Shown here piece after piece: positions 50,462 to 59,907 of a stretch of 64,000 nucleotides of DNA. Source of the stretch: Streptomyces collinus (lineage in GTDB: Bacteria > Actinomycetota > Actinomycetes > Streptomycetales > Streptomycetaceae); assembly GCF_031348265.1 (NCBI RefSeq), contig NZ_CP133771.1, positions 5,208,001-5,272,000 of the forward strand, in the 5' to 3' direction. Position 1 is the stretch's first letter; every line of letters starts with the position of its first letter. The position numbers and the translations under genes are program-made. The notes beneath the pieces were generated by a model. That model was not told where the DNA came from, ran no database searches, and saw only the letters and a list, made by a program, of their open reading frames with translations.

Positions 50462-50935
50462 TCACTGGACGCAGAACTCGTTCCCCTCCGGGTCCGCCAT
50501 CACGACCCACTCGCCGCCCTGCTCCTTCACCCGCCGCAGCGCGCTCGCACCGAGCCCCTCCAGCCGGGCGACCTCCTCGTCGCGCCGCCCCTTGCCCGGG
50601 TGCAGATCGAGATGCAGCCGGTTCTTGACCGTCTTCGCCTCCGGCACCCGCTGGAACAGCAGCCGGCGCCCCAGCCCGGTCCCGCTCTCCTCCTCGAAGG
50701 GGTCCTCGGGGTGCCGTACGGCGACCAGGTCCCGGAAGGCGCGGCGGCCGTGGAAGTCGACCGTGGCCTCCTCCGGCAGGGCGCCGAAACCGAGCAGCTT
50801 CCCGATGAGGGCGCTGTTGTCCTCGACCTCGTAGCGCAGGGCGGCGGCCCAGAAGTCGGCCTGGGCGTGCGGGTCGCCGGCGTCGATGACGAGTTTCCAG
50901 TGCACGGGAGCGGGTGATGCGGGTGTCTGCGTCAT
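50462..50935 (-). CDS. VOC (glyoxalase/bleomycin resistance-like) family protein
   Basis: This 157-residue protein has two beta-alpha-beta-beta-beta units of the VOC fold (HWKLVIDAGDPHAQADFWAA; NRLHLDLHPGKGRRDEEVAR; EWVVMADPEGNEFCV). His and Glu residues at VOC metal positions (HLDLH, GNEFCV) are present, but the reaction is unknown. ATG 50935 abuts a palindrome shared with the divergent CGNR regulator gene, which is probably its repressor or activator. Confidence 0.88.
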   Translation of the reverse strand: MTQTPASPAPVHWKLVIDAGDPHAQADFWAAALRYEVEDNSALIGKLLGFGALPEEATVDFHGRRAFRDLVAVRHPEDPFEEESGTGLGRRLLFQRVPEAKTVKNRLHLDLHPGKGRRDEEVARLEGLGASALRRVKEQGGEWVVMADPEGNEFCVQ

Positions 50936-50936
50936 G

Positions 50937-50955
50937 TAACCACTTATACTGGTTA
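50937..50955. promoter_or_regulatory. Shared divergent operator/promoter of the VOC and CGNR genes
   Basis: TAACCA-CTTATAC-TGGTTA is a 6+6 palindrome occupying nearly the whole 21-base gap. TATACT (50945-50950, plus) and TATAAG (50948-50943, minus) could be -10 hexamers, each ending six or seven bases before the start codon, so both transcripts may be leaderless. -35 elements are not clear. Confidence 0.65.
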
Positions 50956-50956
50956 G

Positions 50957-51580
50957 GTGAGTGAACGCGCAGGGGAAACGCCGGACCGGACACCCGGCCT
51001 GACGCTGGTCTCGGGCGAGGGCAAGCCCTACCGCTTCGACCCCGGCGCCCTGTGCCTGGAGCTGACGACGACGGGCGGCCCCGGAGCCTTCGCCCGCTGG
51101 GAAGTGCTGCACGAACCGTCCGACCTGGTCACCTGGGCCGGGCTGAGCCGGCTGCCGGACGGGCTGGACCTCACCGTCTCCCCCGGGGAACTGGAGCGGG
51201 CGCGCACCCTGCGCGACGCCGTGCTCCTCCTGGCGGCCGACCGCGCCCACGGCCGCCCACTGCGGGCTCCCCACCTGGACGTCGTCAACGCGGCCGCGGC
51301 CGCGCCGCCCCTGGTCGCCCGCATCGGGCCCGACGGCACCCGCTCCTGGGCCCCCGGCGCCACCGGCACCCAGCTCCTCGCGACCGTCGCCCGCGACGCG
51401 GTCGACCTGTTCACCGGGCCCTTCGCCGACCGGATCCGCGAGTGCGGCGCCCACAACTGCCACCTGCTGTTCGTCGACACCTCCCGGCCGGGCCGCCGCC
51501 GCTGGTGCGCGATGGAGCACTGCGGGAACCGCGAGAAGGTCCGGGCGCACCGCGCCCGCCACGCCCCTACGAAGCCGTAG
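50957..51580 (+). CDS. CGNR zinc-finger (ABATE domain) transcriptional regulator
   Basis: This 207-residue protein has an N-terminal ABATE-type ligand domain (FDPGALCLELTTTGG ... WAGLSRLPDG) and a C-terminal CGNR zinc finger. The zinc ligands and the name motif are visible: IRECGAHNCHLLFVD, then RRRWCAMEHCGNREKVRAHR. GTG 50957 lies one base past the palindrome. The 3' end overlaps the convergent HxlR gene by 14 bases. Control of the VOC gene through the shared palindrome is inferred. Confidence 0.88.
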   Translation: MSERAGETPDRTPGLTLVSGEGKPYRFDPGALCLELTTTGGPGAFARWEVLHEPSDLVTWAGLSRLPDGLDLTVSPGELERARTLRDAVLLLAADRAHGRPLRAPHLDVVNAAAAAPPLVARIGPDGTRSWAPGATGTQLLATVARDAVDLFTGPFADRIRECGAHNCHLLFVDTSRPGRRRWCAMEHCGNREKVRAHRARHAPTKP

Positions 51581-52022
51581 TCTCCGCGGCCTCGGCCGCA
51601 CGGGTGTCGTACGCGGTCCGGGCCTGTGCGATCTCCTCCTGGTGCTCCTCCGTCCAGGTCACCAGGGACTGGATCGTGGTGTGCAGCGTCCTGCCGAGCG
51701 AGGTCAGTTCGTACTCGACGCGCGGCGGCACGACCGGGTGCACCGTCCGCTTCACCAGGCCGTCCCGCTCCAGCGAGCGCAGGGTCACCGTCAGCATCCG
51801 CTGGCTGACCCCGTCGATCTCCCGGCGCAGCTCCGTGAAGCGCAGCCGCCGGTTCTCCAGCAGCGCGATGACCAGCAGCGACCACTTGTCGGCGATCCGG
51901 TCGAGGATCTGCCGGACCTGACAGTCCTCGCGGGTGTCCCACTGGAAGGGGTCGGCGTCGCCGTGGTCCACGGTGCTCGCGCAGTTACTCGGTGACTTCG
52001 AAGTGCCTTCTTCCATGTCCAT
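51567..52022 (-). CDS. HxlR family transcriptional regulator
   Basis: This 151-residue winged-helix protein shows the family pattern: CQVRQILDRIADKWSLLVIA, then LRFTELRREIDGVSQRMLT (recognition helix region), LERDGLVKRTVHPVVPPRVE (wing) and YELTSLGRTL. One cysteine in the DCQVRQ segment matches the redox-sensing position known in some HxlR proteins. It is divergent from the MFS transporter gene, its likely target. Confidence 0.9.
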   Translation of the reverse strand: MDMEEGTSKSPSNCASTVDHGDADPFQWDTREDCQVRQILDRIADKWSLLVIALLENRRLRFTELRREIDGVSQRMLTVTLRSLERDGLVKRTVHPVVPPRVEYELTSLGRTLHTTIQSLVTWTEEHQEEIAQARTAYDTRAAEAAETTAS

Positions 52023-52046
52023 CGATGCTGCCGCAGGGTGGGGCGT

Positions 52047-52082
52047 GGTTACAAGATGGAACTGACCCTCACTTGCGTAACC
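52047..52082. promoter_or_regulatory. Inverted repeat between the HxlR and MFS genes
   Basis: GGTTAC (52047-52052) and GTAACC (52077-52082) are perfect complements, with AAG and CTT just inside. The spacing fits two operator half-sites in the divergent promoter region. Assignment to the adjacent HxlR protein is inferred. Confidence 0.45.
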
Positions 52083-52108
52083 GTCCCATACCGGAGGAGT
52101 GTTGACTC

Positions 52109-53572
52109 ATGGGCACCCGTGCCTGGGCGCTACTGCTCGTTCTGTGCGGAACGATCTTCCTCGAAGGCATCGACGTCGCGATGATGGCGGTGGCGATACC
52201 GGCCGTCCGTGCCGATCTCGGACTGACCACCGGCACCGCGGCCTGGGTGATGAGCGCCTACGTACTCGGCTACGCGGGTTTCACGCTGCTGGGCGGCCGG
52301 GCCGCCGACCTGCTCGGGCGGCGGCGGATGTTCCTGCTCTGGCTGACCGTCTTCCTCGCCTTCTCGGGGCTCGGCGGCTTCGCGACGGGCGGCTGGATGC
52401 TGATCGTCGCCCGGTTCGTCACGGGCGTCGCCGCCGCCTTCATGACCCCGGCCGCGCTCTCCCTGATCACCACCTCCTACGAGGAGGGCCCGCAGCGCAA
52501 CAAGGCCGTGCTGGTCTTCGCCGGGACGGGCGCGGCCGGCTTCTCCCTCGGGCTGGTGATCGGGGGCCTGCTCACCGAGATCGGCTGGCGCTGGGTGTTC
52601 TTCGCCCCCGTGCTGCTGGCCGCCGCCCTGCTCGTCGCCGCCGTACGCGTGATCCCCCGGCGCGACGCCCCCGCCAGGCGCGGGCGTACCTTCGACCTGC
52701 CCGGTGCGATCACCGCCGCCGGCGCCATGCTGCTGGCCGCCTACACCGTCGTACGTCTGGAGCACGGCCTGCACCAGTGGCCGGTCACTCTGACCTCGGG
52801 CCTCGCGGCCGTGTTGCTGGCCGCCGTCTTCGTCGCGGTCGAACGCCGCTGCCCCGATCCGCTCGTCCGGCTCGGCCTGCTGCGCAAGGGCCCGGTCGTG
52901 CGCGCCGACCTGGGGGCGCTGCTCTTCCTCGGCGCCTTCTTCGGCTTCCAGTTCGTCGTCACGCTCTACCTGCAGGAACTGCGCGGCTGGTCGTCCCTGC
53001 AGACGGCGCTGGCCCTGGTCGTCACGGGTATCGACGCCGTCCTCGCGCCGACGCTCACGCCCAGACTGGTCACCCGCTTCGGCAACGCCCGGGTGATCGC
53101 CGGCGGCTTCCTCCTGGCCGTGGCCTCCTACGCGCTGTTCCTGCCGGTCGGCATGGACTGGTCCTACGCCATGATGTTCCCGACCCTGCTCCTGAGCGGT
53201 CTCGCGTTCGCCCTGGCCTTCGGGCCACTGACGATCGCGGCGACGGACGGGGTGGCCGAGTCGGAGCAGGGGCTGGCCGGCGGGCTGCTGACCACCGCCA
53301 TCCAGTTCGGCTCCGCGATCGGCATCTCGGCGGTGACCGCGGTCTACGGCCTGGCGTCCACCGGGTCCGGCCCGGAGGCCACGCTCTCGGCGTTCCGCGC
53401 GGCACTGACCGTGCCGGTCGCCCTGGTCGTGCTGGGCACGCTGATCTCGTTGGTGAGCGTGCGGGAGGCCCGGCGGGCGGTGCGCAAGGCGTCCCAGGTG
53501 AGCAGCGTCAACGCCAGCCACACCAGTGCGAATCCGGCCCAGCGCTCCGGCGGCATCTCCTCGTGGAAGTAG
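52109..53572 (+). CDS. MFS drug efflux transporter (DHA2/EmrB-like)
   Basis: This 487-residue transporter has about 14 hydrophobic helices. Family motifs are visible: GRAADLLGRRRMFL (motif A) and GFSLGLVIGGLLTEIGWRW (motif C, typical of antiporters). The substrate is unknown. ATG 52109 has a GGAGGAG ribosome-binding site. The last 33 or so residues after SVREARR (KASQVSSVNASHTSANPA onward) are read from the antisense of rarD, since the two genes overlap tail to tail by 229 bases. The transporter's own native stop has probably been lost. Confidence 0.9.
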   Translation: MGTRAWALLLVLCGTIFLEGIDVAMMAVAIPAVRADLGLTTGTAAWVMSAYVLGYAGFTLLGGRAADLLGRRRMFLLWLTVFLAFSGLGGFATGGWMLIVARFVTGVAAAFMTPAALSLITTSYEEGPQRNKAVLVFAGTGAAGFSLGLVIGGLLTEIGWRWVFFAPVLLAAALLVAAVRVIPRRDAPARRGRTFDLPGAITAAGAMLLAAYTVVRLEHGLHQWPVTLTSGLAAVLLAAVFVAVERRCPDPLVRLGLLRKGPVVRADLGALLFLGAFFGFQFVVTLYLQELRGWSSLQTALALVVTGIDAVLAPTLTPRLVTRFGNARVIAGGFLLAVASYALFLPVGMDWSYAMMFPTLLLSGLAFALAFGPLTIAATDGVAESEQGLAGGLLTTAIQFGSAIGISAVTAVYGLASTGSGPEATLSAFRAALTVPVALVVLGTLISLVSVREARRAVRKASQVSSVNASHTSANPAQRSGGISSWK

Positions 53573-54357
53573 AGGACGCCGAGCAGGAACTGGAAGACCG
53601 GCGTGAGGTACTGCAGCAGGCCGATGGTGGACAGGGGCACGCGGATGGCTGCGGCTCCGAAGCAGACCAGGGGGAGCGCGGTGACGATGCCTGCCGAGGC
53701 GAGCAGCGCCGCGTGCCCCGCGCCCTCGGCCGCGAAGGTGGAGTCGCCGCGTGCGGAGAGCCACACCAGGAAGCCGAGGGCGGGCAGGAACTGGATCGCC
53801 GTCTCCGCGGCCAGCGACTCGATGCCGCCGAGGCCCACCTTCTTCTTCACCAGCCCGTACGTGGCGAAGGAGAACGCCAGGCAGAGCGAGATCCACGGCG
53901 GCTGCCCGTAACCGATGGTCAGCACGACGACGGCGAGGCCGCCGGTCCCGACCGCCGCCCACTGCACCGGCCGCAGCCGCTCCTTGAGGAGCAGCACGCC
54001 CATCGCGATGGTGACCAGCGGGTTGATGAAGTACCCGAGTGAGGCCTCGACCACGTGCCCGGAGTTCACGGACCAGATGTACAGGCCCCAGTTGACGGTG
54101 ATGACCGCCGCGGCGACCGTGATCAGTGCCAGCTTGCGCGGCTGCCGCAGCAGCTCGCCGGCCCAGGCCCAGCGGCGCAGCACGAGCAGCGCGGCGCCCA
54201 CGAAGACCAGCGACCACACCATCCGGTGGGCCAGGATCTCCATCGCGCCGGCCGGTTTCAGCAGGGGCCAGAACAGGGGGACCAGCCCCCACATCCCGTA
54301 GGCCGCGAAGCCGTTCAGCAGTCCTATGTGCCGCTCACCCCTCGGCTTGCCGGTCAC
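53344..54357 (-). CDS. rarD: RarD-type EamA family transporter
   Basis: This 337-residue membrane protein has ten hydrophobic helices of the RarD class: GFAAYGMWGLVPLFWPLLK at the start, NWGLYIWSVNSGHVVEASLG and YFINPLVTIAMGV in the middle, and LQYLTPVFQFLLGVLYFHEE near the end. GTG 54357 has an AAGGAGGGG ribosome-binding site. The RarD family normally ends soon after LTLLTWDALR. Here about 40 further residues (SRTLTNEISVPSTTRATGTV onward) are antisense to the MFS gene and are not family-like. Transport substrate is unknown. Confidence 0.9.
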   Translation of the reverse strand: MTGKPRGERHIGLLNGFAAYGMWGLVPLFWPLLKPAGAMEILAHRMVWSLVFVGAALLVLRRWAWAGELLRQPRKLALITVAAAVITVNWGLYIWSVNSGHVVEASLGYFINPLVTIAMGVLLLKERLRPVQWAAVGTGGLAVVVLTIGYGQPPWISLCLAFSFATYGLVKKKVGLGGIESLAAETAIQFLPALGFLVWLSARGDSTFAAEGAGHAALLASAGIVTALPLVCFGAAAIRVPLSTIGLLQYLTPVFQFLLGVLYFHEEMPPERWAGFALVWLALTLLTWDALRTARRASRTLTNEISVPSTTRATGTVSAARNAESVASGPDPVDARP

Positions 54358-54480
54358 GTGCCCCTCCTTCGCGCCTGGCGTGCGTCCGCGTTCACGACGG
54401 TAACGCCGGGCGCCCCCGGCTGTCATGCCCGTATCGGCATACGGTCATGACAGTCCGGGGGTGGCGCGGTGAAGCGGGGG

Positions 54481-55335
54481 TCAGCCCTTGAGGGCTGCGG
54501 CGATGGCCTCGGCGAACGGGGTGGTCGGGCGGCCGGTCAGGCGGGAGAGGTCACCGGTGGAGACGACCAGTTCGCCCTTCTCGATGGAGGCGTCGACGCC
54601 CGCGAGGATCTGCGCGAACGGCTCGGGCAGGCCCGCGCCGGTCAGGATGCCGGCGAGCGCTTCGGGGGAGACGGCGTTGTAGGCGATGTCCTTGCCGGTC
54701 TGCCGGCTCAGCTCGGCCGCGTACTCGGCGAAGCTCCAGGGAGTGTCGCCGCCCAGCTCGTACGTCGTGTTCTCGTGCCCCTCACCGGTCAGCACGGCGA
54801 CGGCGGCAGCGGCGTAGTCGGCGCGCGAGGCGGAGGAGACCTTGCCCTCGCCGGCGGCGGCGACGACCGCGTTGTGCTCCAGCACGGGGGCGAGGTTCTC
54901 GGTGTAGTTCTCGTGGTACCAGCCGTTGCGCAGCAGCGCGTAGGGCACGCCGGAGTCCAGGAGGATCTCCTCGGTGCCGCGGTGGTCGTCGGCCAGTGCG
55001 GCGGTCAGGGTGCCGGGGGCGCTGGTGTAGGCGAGCAGGGCGACACCGGCGGCCTTGGCGGCGTCGATGACGACCTTGTGCTGCTGCACGCGGCCCTTGT
55101 CGAACTCGTTGCCGGAGATCAGCAGCACCTTGTCGCCCGCGGAGAAGAGGTTGTCGTACGAGGCGGGGTTGTTGTAGTCGGCGAGGGCGATCTTCACACC
55201 GCGGTCCGCGAAGTCGGCGGCCTTCTCCGCGTTGCGCACCACGGCGGTGATCTGCTCGGCGGGGACCTTCTCCAGCAGCTGCTCCACGACGTGGCGGCCG
55301 AGGTGTCCGGTGGCTCCGGTGACGACGATGCTCAT
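54481..55335 (-). CDS. QorB-like NAD(P)H:quinone oxidoreductase (NmrA/SDR type)
   Basis: This 284-residue protein has a Rossmann fold with VTGATGHLGRHVVEQL at the N terminus, VVRNAEKAADFADRG at the cofactor-specificity region and LLAYTSAPG further in, as in E. coli QorB. NGWYHENYTENL is a family segment. ATG 55335 follows AAGGAGAG. It is divergent from an HxlR regulator, an arrangement known for quinone-responsive QorR systems. Reduction of quinones as detoxification is the likely role. Confidence 0.88.
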   Translation of the reverse strand: MSIVVTGATGHLGRHVVEQLLEKVPAEQITAVVRNAEKAADFADRGVKIALADYNNPASYDNLFSAGDKVLLISGNEFDKGRVQQHKVVIDAAKAAGVALLAYTSAPGTLTAALADDHRGTEEILLDSGVPYALLRNGWYHENYTENLAPVLEHNAVVAAAGEGKVSSASRADYAAAAVAVLTGEGHENTTYELGGDTPWSFAEYAAELSRQTGKDIAYNAVSPEALAGILTGAGLPEPFAQILAGVDASIEKGELVVSTGDLSRLTGRPTTPFAEAIAAALKG

Positions 55336-55392
55336 GGTGAGGACTCTCCTTGTGGGGTGCGTTGGCACTAACCCTAGGAGGTGCGCTAACTC

Positions 55393-55423
55393 TTGGAAAG
55401 TACCCACTTTGAAGTAAGGTACT
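55393..55423 (+). promoter_or_regulatory. Leaderless promoter and operator of the HxlR gene at 55427
   Basis: TTGGAA (55393-55398), a 16-base spacer and TAAGGT (55415-55420) place the start of transcription at the ATG (55427). The spacer and -10 are covered by AGTACC (55399-55404) and GGTACT (55418-55423) with inner ACTT/AAGT. This resembles operators of HxlR redox regulators (TACT-N7-AGTA type). Confidence 0.6.
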
Positions 55424-55426
55424 GGC

Positions 55427-55807
55427 ATGGCGGTAAGTGATAGCGAAGCCCTCTGCCCGTACAGGCTGGTCCTGGAGCACGTGACGAGCCGCTGGGGCGT
55501 GCTCGTCCTGATCGAGCTCCTGGACCGCCCGTACCGGTTCAGCGAGCTGCGCCGCGCGATCGGCGCCTACGGCGGCCGGGGCGTCAGCGAGAAGATGCTC
55601 ACGCAGACCCTCCAGACCCTGGAGCGGGACGGACTCGTCCACCGCGACGCCAAGCCCGTCATCCCGCCGCGCGTCGACTACTCCCTCACCGGCCTGGGCC
55701 GCGAGGCCGCCGAGCAGGTGCGGGCCCTGTCGCAGTGGACGCGCGACCGCATGGACGACGTGGAGAAGGCGCGGCGGACCTACGACGAGACCCGGGCCGC
55801 CTCCTAG
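55427..55807 (+). CDS. HxlR family transcriptional regulator (QorR-like)
   Basis: This 126-residue winged-helix protein shows CPYRLVLEHVTSRWGVLVLI, FSELRRAIGAYGGRGVSEKM and LERDGLVHRDAKPVIPPRVD. The single cysteine near the N terminus (EALCPY) is at the position used for quinone or thiol sensing in QorR and YodB-type proteins. The gene is divergent from qorB-like 54481-55335 with a strong palindrome between, so it probably represses both genes. Confidence 0.9.
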   Translation: MAVSDSEALCPYRLVLEHVTSRWGVLVLIELLDRPYRFSELRRAIGAYGGRGVSEKMLTQTLQTLERDGLVHRDAKPVIPPRVDYSLTGLGREAAEQVRALSQWTRDRMDDVEKARRTYDETRAAS

Positions 55808-55837
55808 CGTCCCGGGCCTCGTTGGGTGTCCGGCAGG

Positions 55838-56909
<1,072 letters not shown>

Positions 56910-56917
<8 letters not shown>

Positions 56918-58838
56918 CGATGGCCTCCTTCAGAGCCGCGGCGAGCTGCTCCGCCTTGAACGGCATGCCGTTGACCTGGGTGTACGAGTGGGCGTCGACC
57001 AGGTACTTCGCCCGGATGAGCATGGCGAGCTGCCCGAGGTTCATCTCGGGGATCACCACCTTGTCGTAACGCTCCAGCACGGAGCCCAGATTCCGCGGGA
57101 AGGGGTTGAGATGGCGCAGATGCGCCTGCGCGACGGACTCCCCGGCTCTGCGCAGCCGCCGCACCGCGGCCGTGATCGGCCCGTACGTCGAGCCCCACCC
57201 CAGGACCAGCGTCTTCGCCCCGTGGGGATCGTCCACCTCGACGTCCGGGACGTCGATGCCGTCGATCTTCGCCTGCCGGGTGCGCACCATGAAGTCGTGG
57301 TTGGCCGGGTCGTACGAGATGTTGCCTGTGCCGTCCTGCTTCTCGATGCCGCCGATCCGGTGCTCCAGACCCGGCGTGCCCGGGATCGCCCACGGGCGGG
57401 CCAGCGTCTGCGGGTCCCGCTTGTACGGCCAGAACACCTCGGAGCCGTCGTCGAGCGTGTGGTTCGGCCCCTGCGCGAACTGCACCCGCAGGTCCGGCAG
57501 CTCCTCGACGTCCGGGATCCGCCAGGGCTCGGAGCCGTTGGCCAGGTAGCCGTCGGACAGCAGGAACACCGGCGTGCGGTACGTCAGCGCGATCCGCGCC
57601 GCCTCCAGCGCGGCGTCGAAACAGTCCGCCGGGGTGCGCGGCGCGACCACCGGTACCGGAGCCTCGCCGTTGCGCCCGTACATCGCCTGGAGCAGGTCCG
57701 CCTGCTCGGTCTTGGTCGGCAGACCCGTCGACGGGCCGCCGCGCTGGATGTCCACGACCAGCAGCGGCAGCTCCAGCGAGACCGCGAGACCGATCGTCTC
57801 CGACTTCAGCGCCACACCGGGACCGCTCGTCGTGGTCACGGCCAGCGAACCACCGAAGGCCGCGCCCAGCGCGGCCCCGATGCCTGCGATCTCGTCCTCC
57901 GCCTGGAAGGTCCGCACGCCGAAGTTCTTGTGTTTGCTCAGCTCGTGCAGGATGTCCGAGGCCGGAGTGATCGGGTACGACCCCAGGTACAGCGGCAGAT
58001 CCGCCTGCCGGCTCGCCGCGACCAGCCCGTACGACAGGGCGAGGTTGCCGGAGATGTTGCGGTAGACGCCCGGCGGGAACGCCGTGGCCGCCGGGGCGAC
58101 CTCGTAGGAGACGGCGAAGTCCTCCGTCGTCTCGCCGAAGTTCCAGCCGGCCCGGAACGCCGCGATGTTGGCCGCCGCGATGTCGGGCTTCTTCGCGAAC
58201 TTCGACTTCAGGAACCTCTCGGTGCCCTCCGTGGGCCGGTGGTACATCCAGCTCAGCAGGCCCAGCGCGAACATGTTCTTGCTGCGCTCGGCCTCCTTGC
58301 GGCTGAGGTCGAACTCCTTCAGCGCCTCGACCGTGAGCGTGGTCAGCGGCACGGGGTGCAGGTGGTAGCCGTCCAGCGACCCGTCCTCCAGCGGGGACGT
58401 CTCGTAGCCGACCTTCTGCATCGCCCGCTTGGTGAACTCGTCCGTGTTGACGATCACCTCGGCGCCGCGCGGCAGGTCTCCGATGTTCGCCTTCAGCGCC
58501 GCCGGGTTCATCGCCACCAGCACGTTCGGCGCGTCACCGGGCGTGAGGATGTCGTGGTCGGCGAAGTGCAACTGGAAGGACGACACACCCGGCAGGGTCC
58601 CGGCGGGCGCCCTGATCTCGGCCGGGAAGTTCGGCAGCGTCGACAGGTCGTTGCCGAACGACGCGGTCTCCGAGGTGAAACGGTCACCGGTGAGCTGCAT
58701 GCCGTCACCCGAGTCCCCCGCGAACCTGATGATCACCCGGTCGAGGCGACGGACATCCTTCGCGCCCGCCGCTTTGCGCTGCTCTCCTACGACTGCTCCG
58801 TCGGCCTGCTCCGCTGGGCTACTGACCTGGCTGGTCAC
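56910..58838 (-). CDS. korA: 2-oxoglutarate:ferredoxin oxidoreductase, fused gamma-alpha subunit
   Basis: This 642-residue subunit joins the gamma domain (VIIRFAGDSGDGMQLTGDRF, residues 35-230) to the alpha domain, as is usual in actinobacteria and mycobacteria. In the alpha part, LGSYPITPASDILHELSKH, FQAEDEIAGIGAALGAAFGG and TTTSGPGVALKSETIGLAV are diagnostic. The C-terminal half carries the LVLGWGSTYGPITAAVRRLR domain. GTG 58838 has a GGGAGG ribosome-binding site. No ferredoxin gene is adjacent in the window. Confidence 0.93.
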
Positions 58839-59013
58839 TGAACTGGACCTCCCTCGAGGACGCTGTCCGGGACAGGCCTTCCCGCAGGCCCTCCCAGGAT
58901 CAACCCTACGACCGCAGGGGTCGCCTTCTTCGTGTCATTCGCATCTTGGACACGACTTTGGGATGATCATGCGTCCGGTTATGTCCGGGTCTCCCACGTC
59001 GGCGGGTGAAACG

Positions 59014-59673
59014 TCATGACTTGAGGTACGTGAGCACGGCCAGCACCCTGCGGTGGTCCCCATCGCTCGGGGACAGCCCCAGCTTCAGGAAGATGTTGCT
59101 GACGTGCTTCTCGACCGCCCCGTCGCTGACCACCAGCTGCCGCGCGATCGCCGAGTTCGTCCGCCCCTCGGCCATCAGCCCCAGCACCTCACGCTCCCGC
59201 GGGGTGAGCCCCGCCAGCACGTCCTGCTTACGGCTGCGGCCCAGCAGCTGCGCGACCACCTCCGGGTCGAGCGCCGTACCGCCCTCCGCCACCCGCACCA
59301 CCGCGTCAACGAACTCCCGCACCTCGGCCACCCGGTCCTTCAGCAGATAGCCGACACCCCGGCTGGAGCCCGCGAGCAGCTCCGTGGCGTAGCGCTCCTC
59401 CACGTACTGCGACAGCACCAGCACCCCGAGCCCCGGGTGCGCCTTGCGCAGCTGCACCGCCGCCCGCACCCCCTCGTCGGTGTGCGTCGGCGGCATCCGC
59501 ACGTCCGCCACGACCACGTCCGGCAGCTCGCCCTGCGCGTCCAGCTCCGTGATGGTCTTGATCAGCGCCTCACCGTCACCCACCCCGGCGACGACGTCGT
59601 GCCCGCGGTCCGTCAGCAGCCGGGTCAGGCCCTCCCTGAGCAGCACTGAATCCTCGGCGATGACCACCCGCAC
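59014..59673 (-). CDS. LuxR/NarL family response regulator
   Basis: This 219-residue regulator has a receiver domain with the acidic pocket in VVIAEDSVLLREGL, the phosphorylation site D57 in VVVADVRMPP, and a lysine near residue 107 in GYLLKDRVAEV. The output domain is a LuxR helix-turn-helix (LTPREREVLGLMAEGRTNSA). GTG 59673 has a GGAGG ribosome-binding site five bases upstream; GTG 59685 is an alternative. The longer frame upstream is Arg/Pro-rich and not family-like. Two histidine kinase genes lie upstream on the same strand and are the likely partners; the 234-base gap to the first shows no gene. Confidence 0.92.
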   Translation of the reverse strand: MRVVIAEDSVLLREGLTRLLTDRGHDVVAGVGDGEALIKTITELDAQGELPDVVVADVRMPPTHTDEGVRAAVQLRKAHPGLGVLVLSQYVEERYATELLAGSSRGVGYLLKDRVAEVREFVDAVVRVAEGGTALDPEVVAQLLGRSRKQDVLAGLTPREREVLGLMAEGRTNSAIARQLVVSDGAVEKHVSNIFLKLGLSPSDGDHRRVLAVLTYLKS

Positions 59674-59907
59674 CCTGTCCTCCACGATCTCCGGCCCCCC
59701 ACAGCCCCGATGCCGCCCGTCCGCAGCCCGAAACGGCTCGCGCCCACCCGTGCGACGGGTCCAGCATTTCAGGGTCGGGGGGTGAATGGGGCCGGGAGCG
59801 GCTTCTTGACTGGCCGATCGGGTGGTGCGGGAGAGATGGGGGCCAGAGGCGACGGCCCCTGACCCTGGCCCTGTCACGGCTCGTGGGGCCATGAGCCCTC
59901 GCGACGG

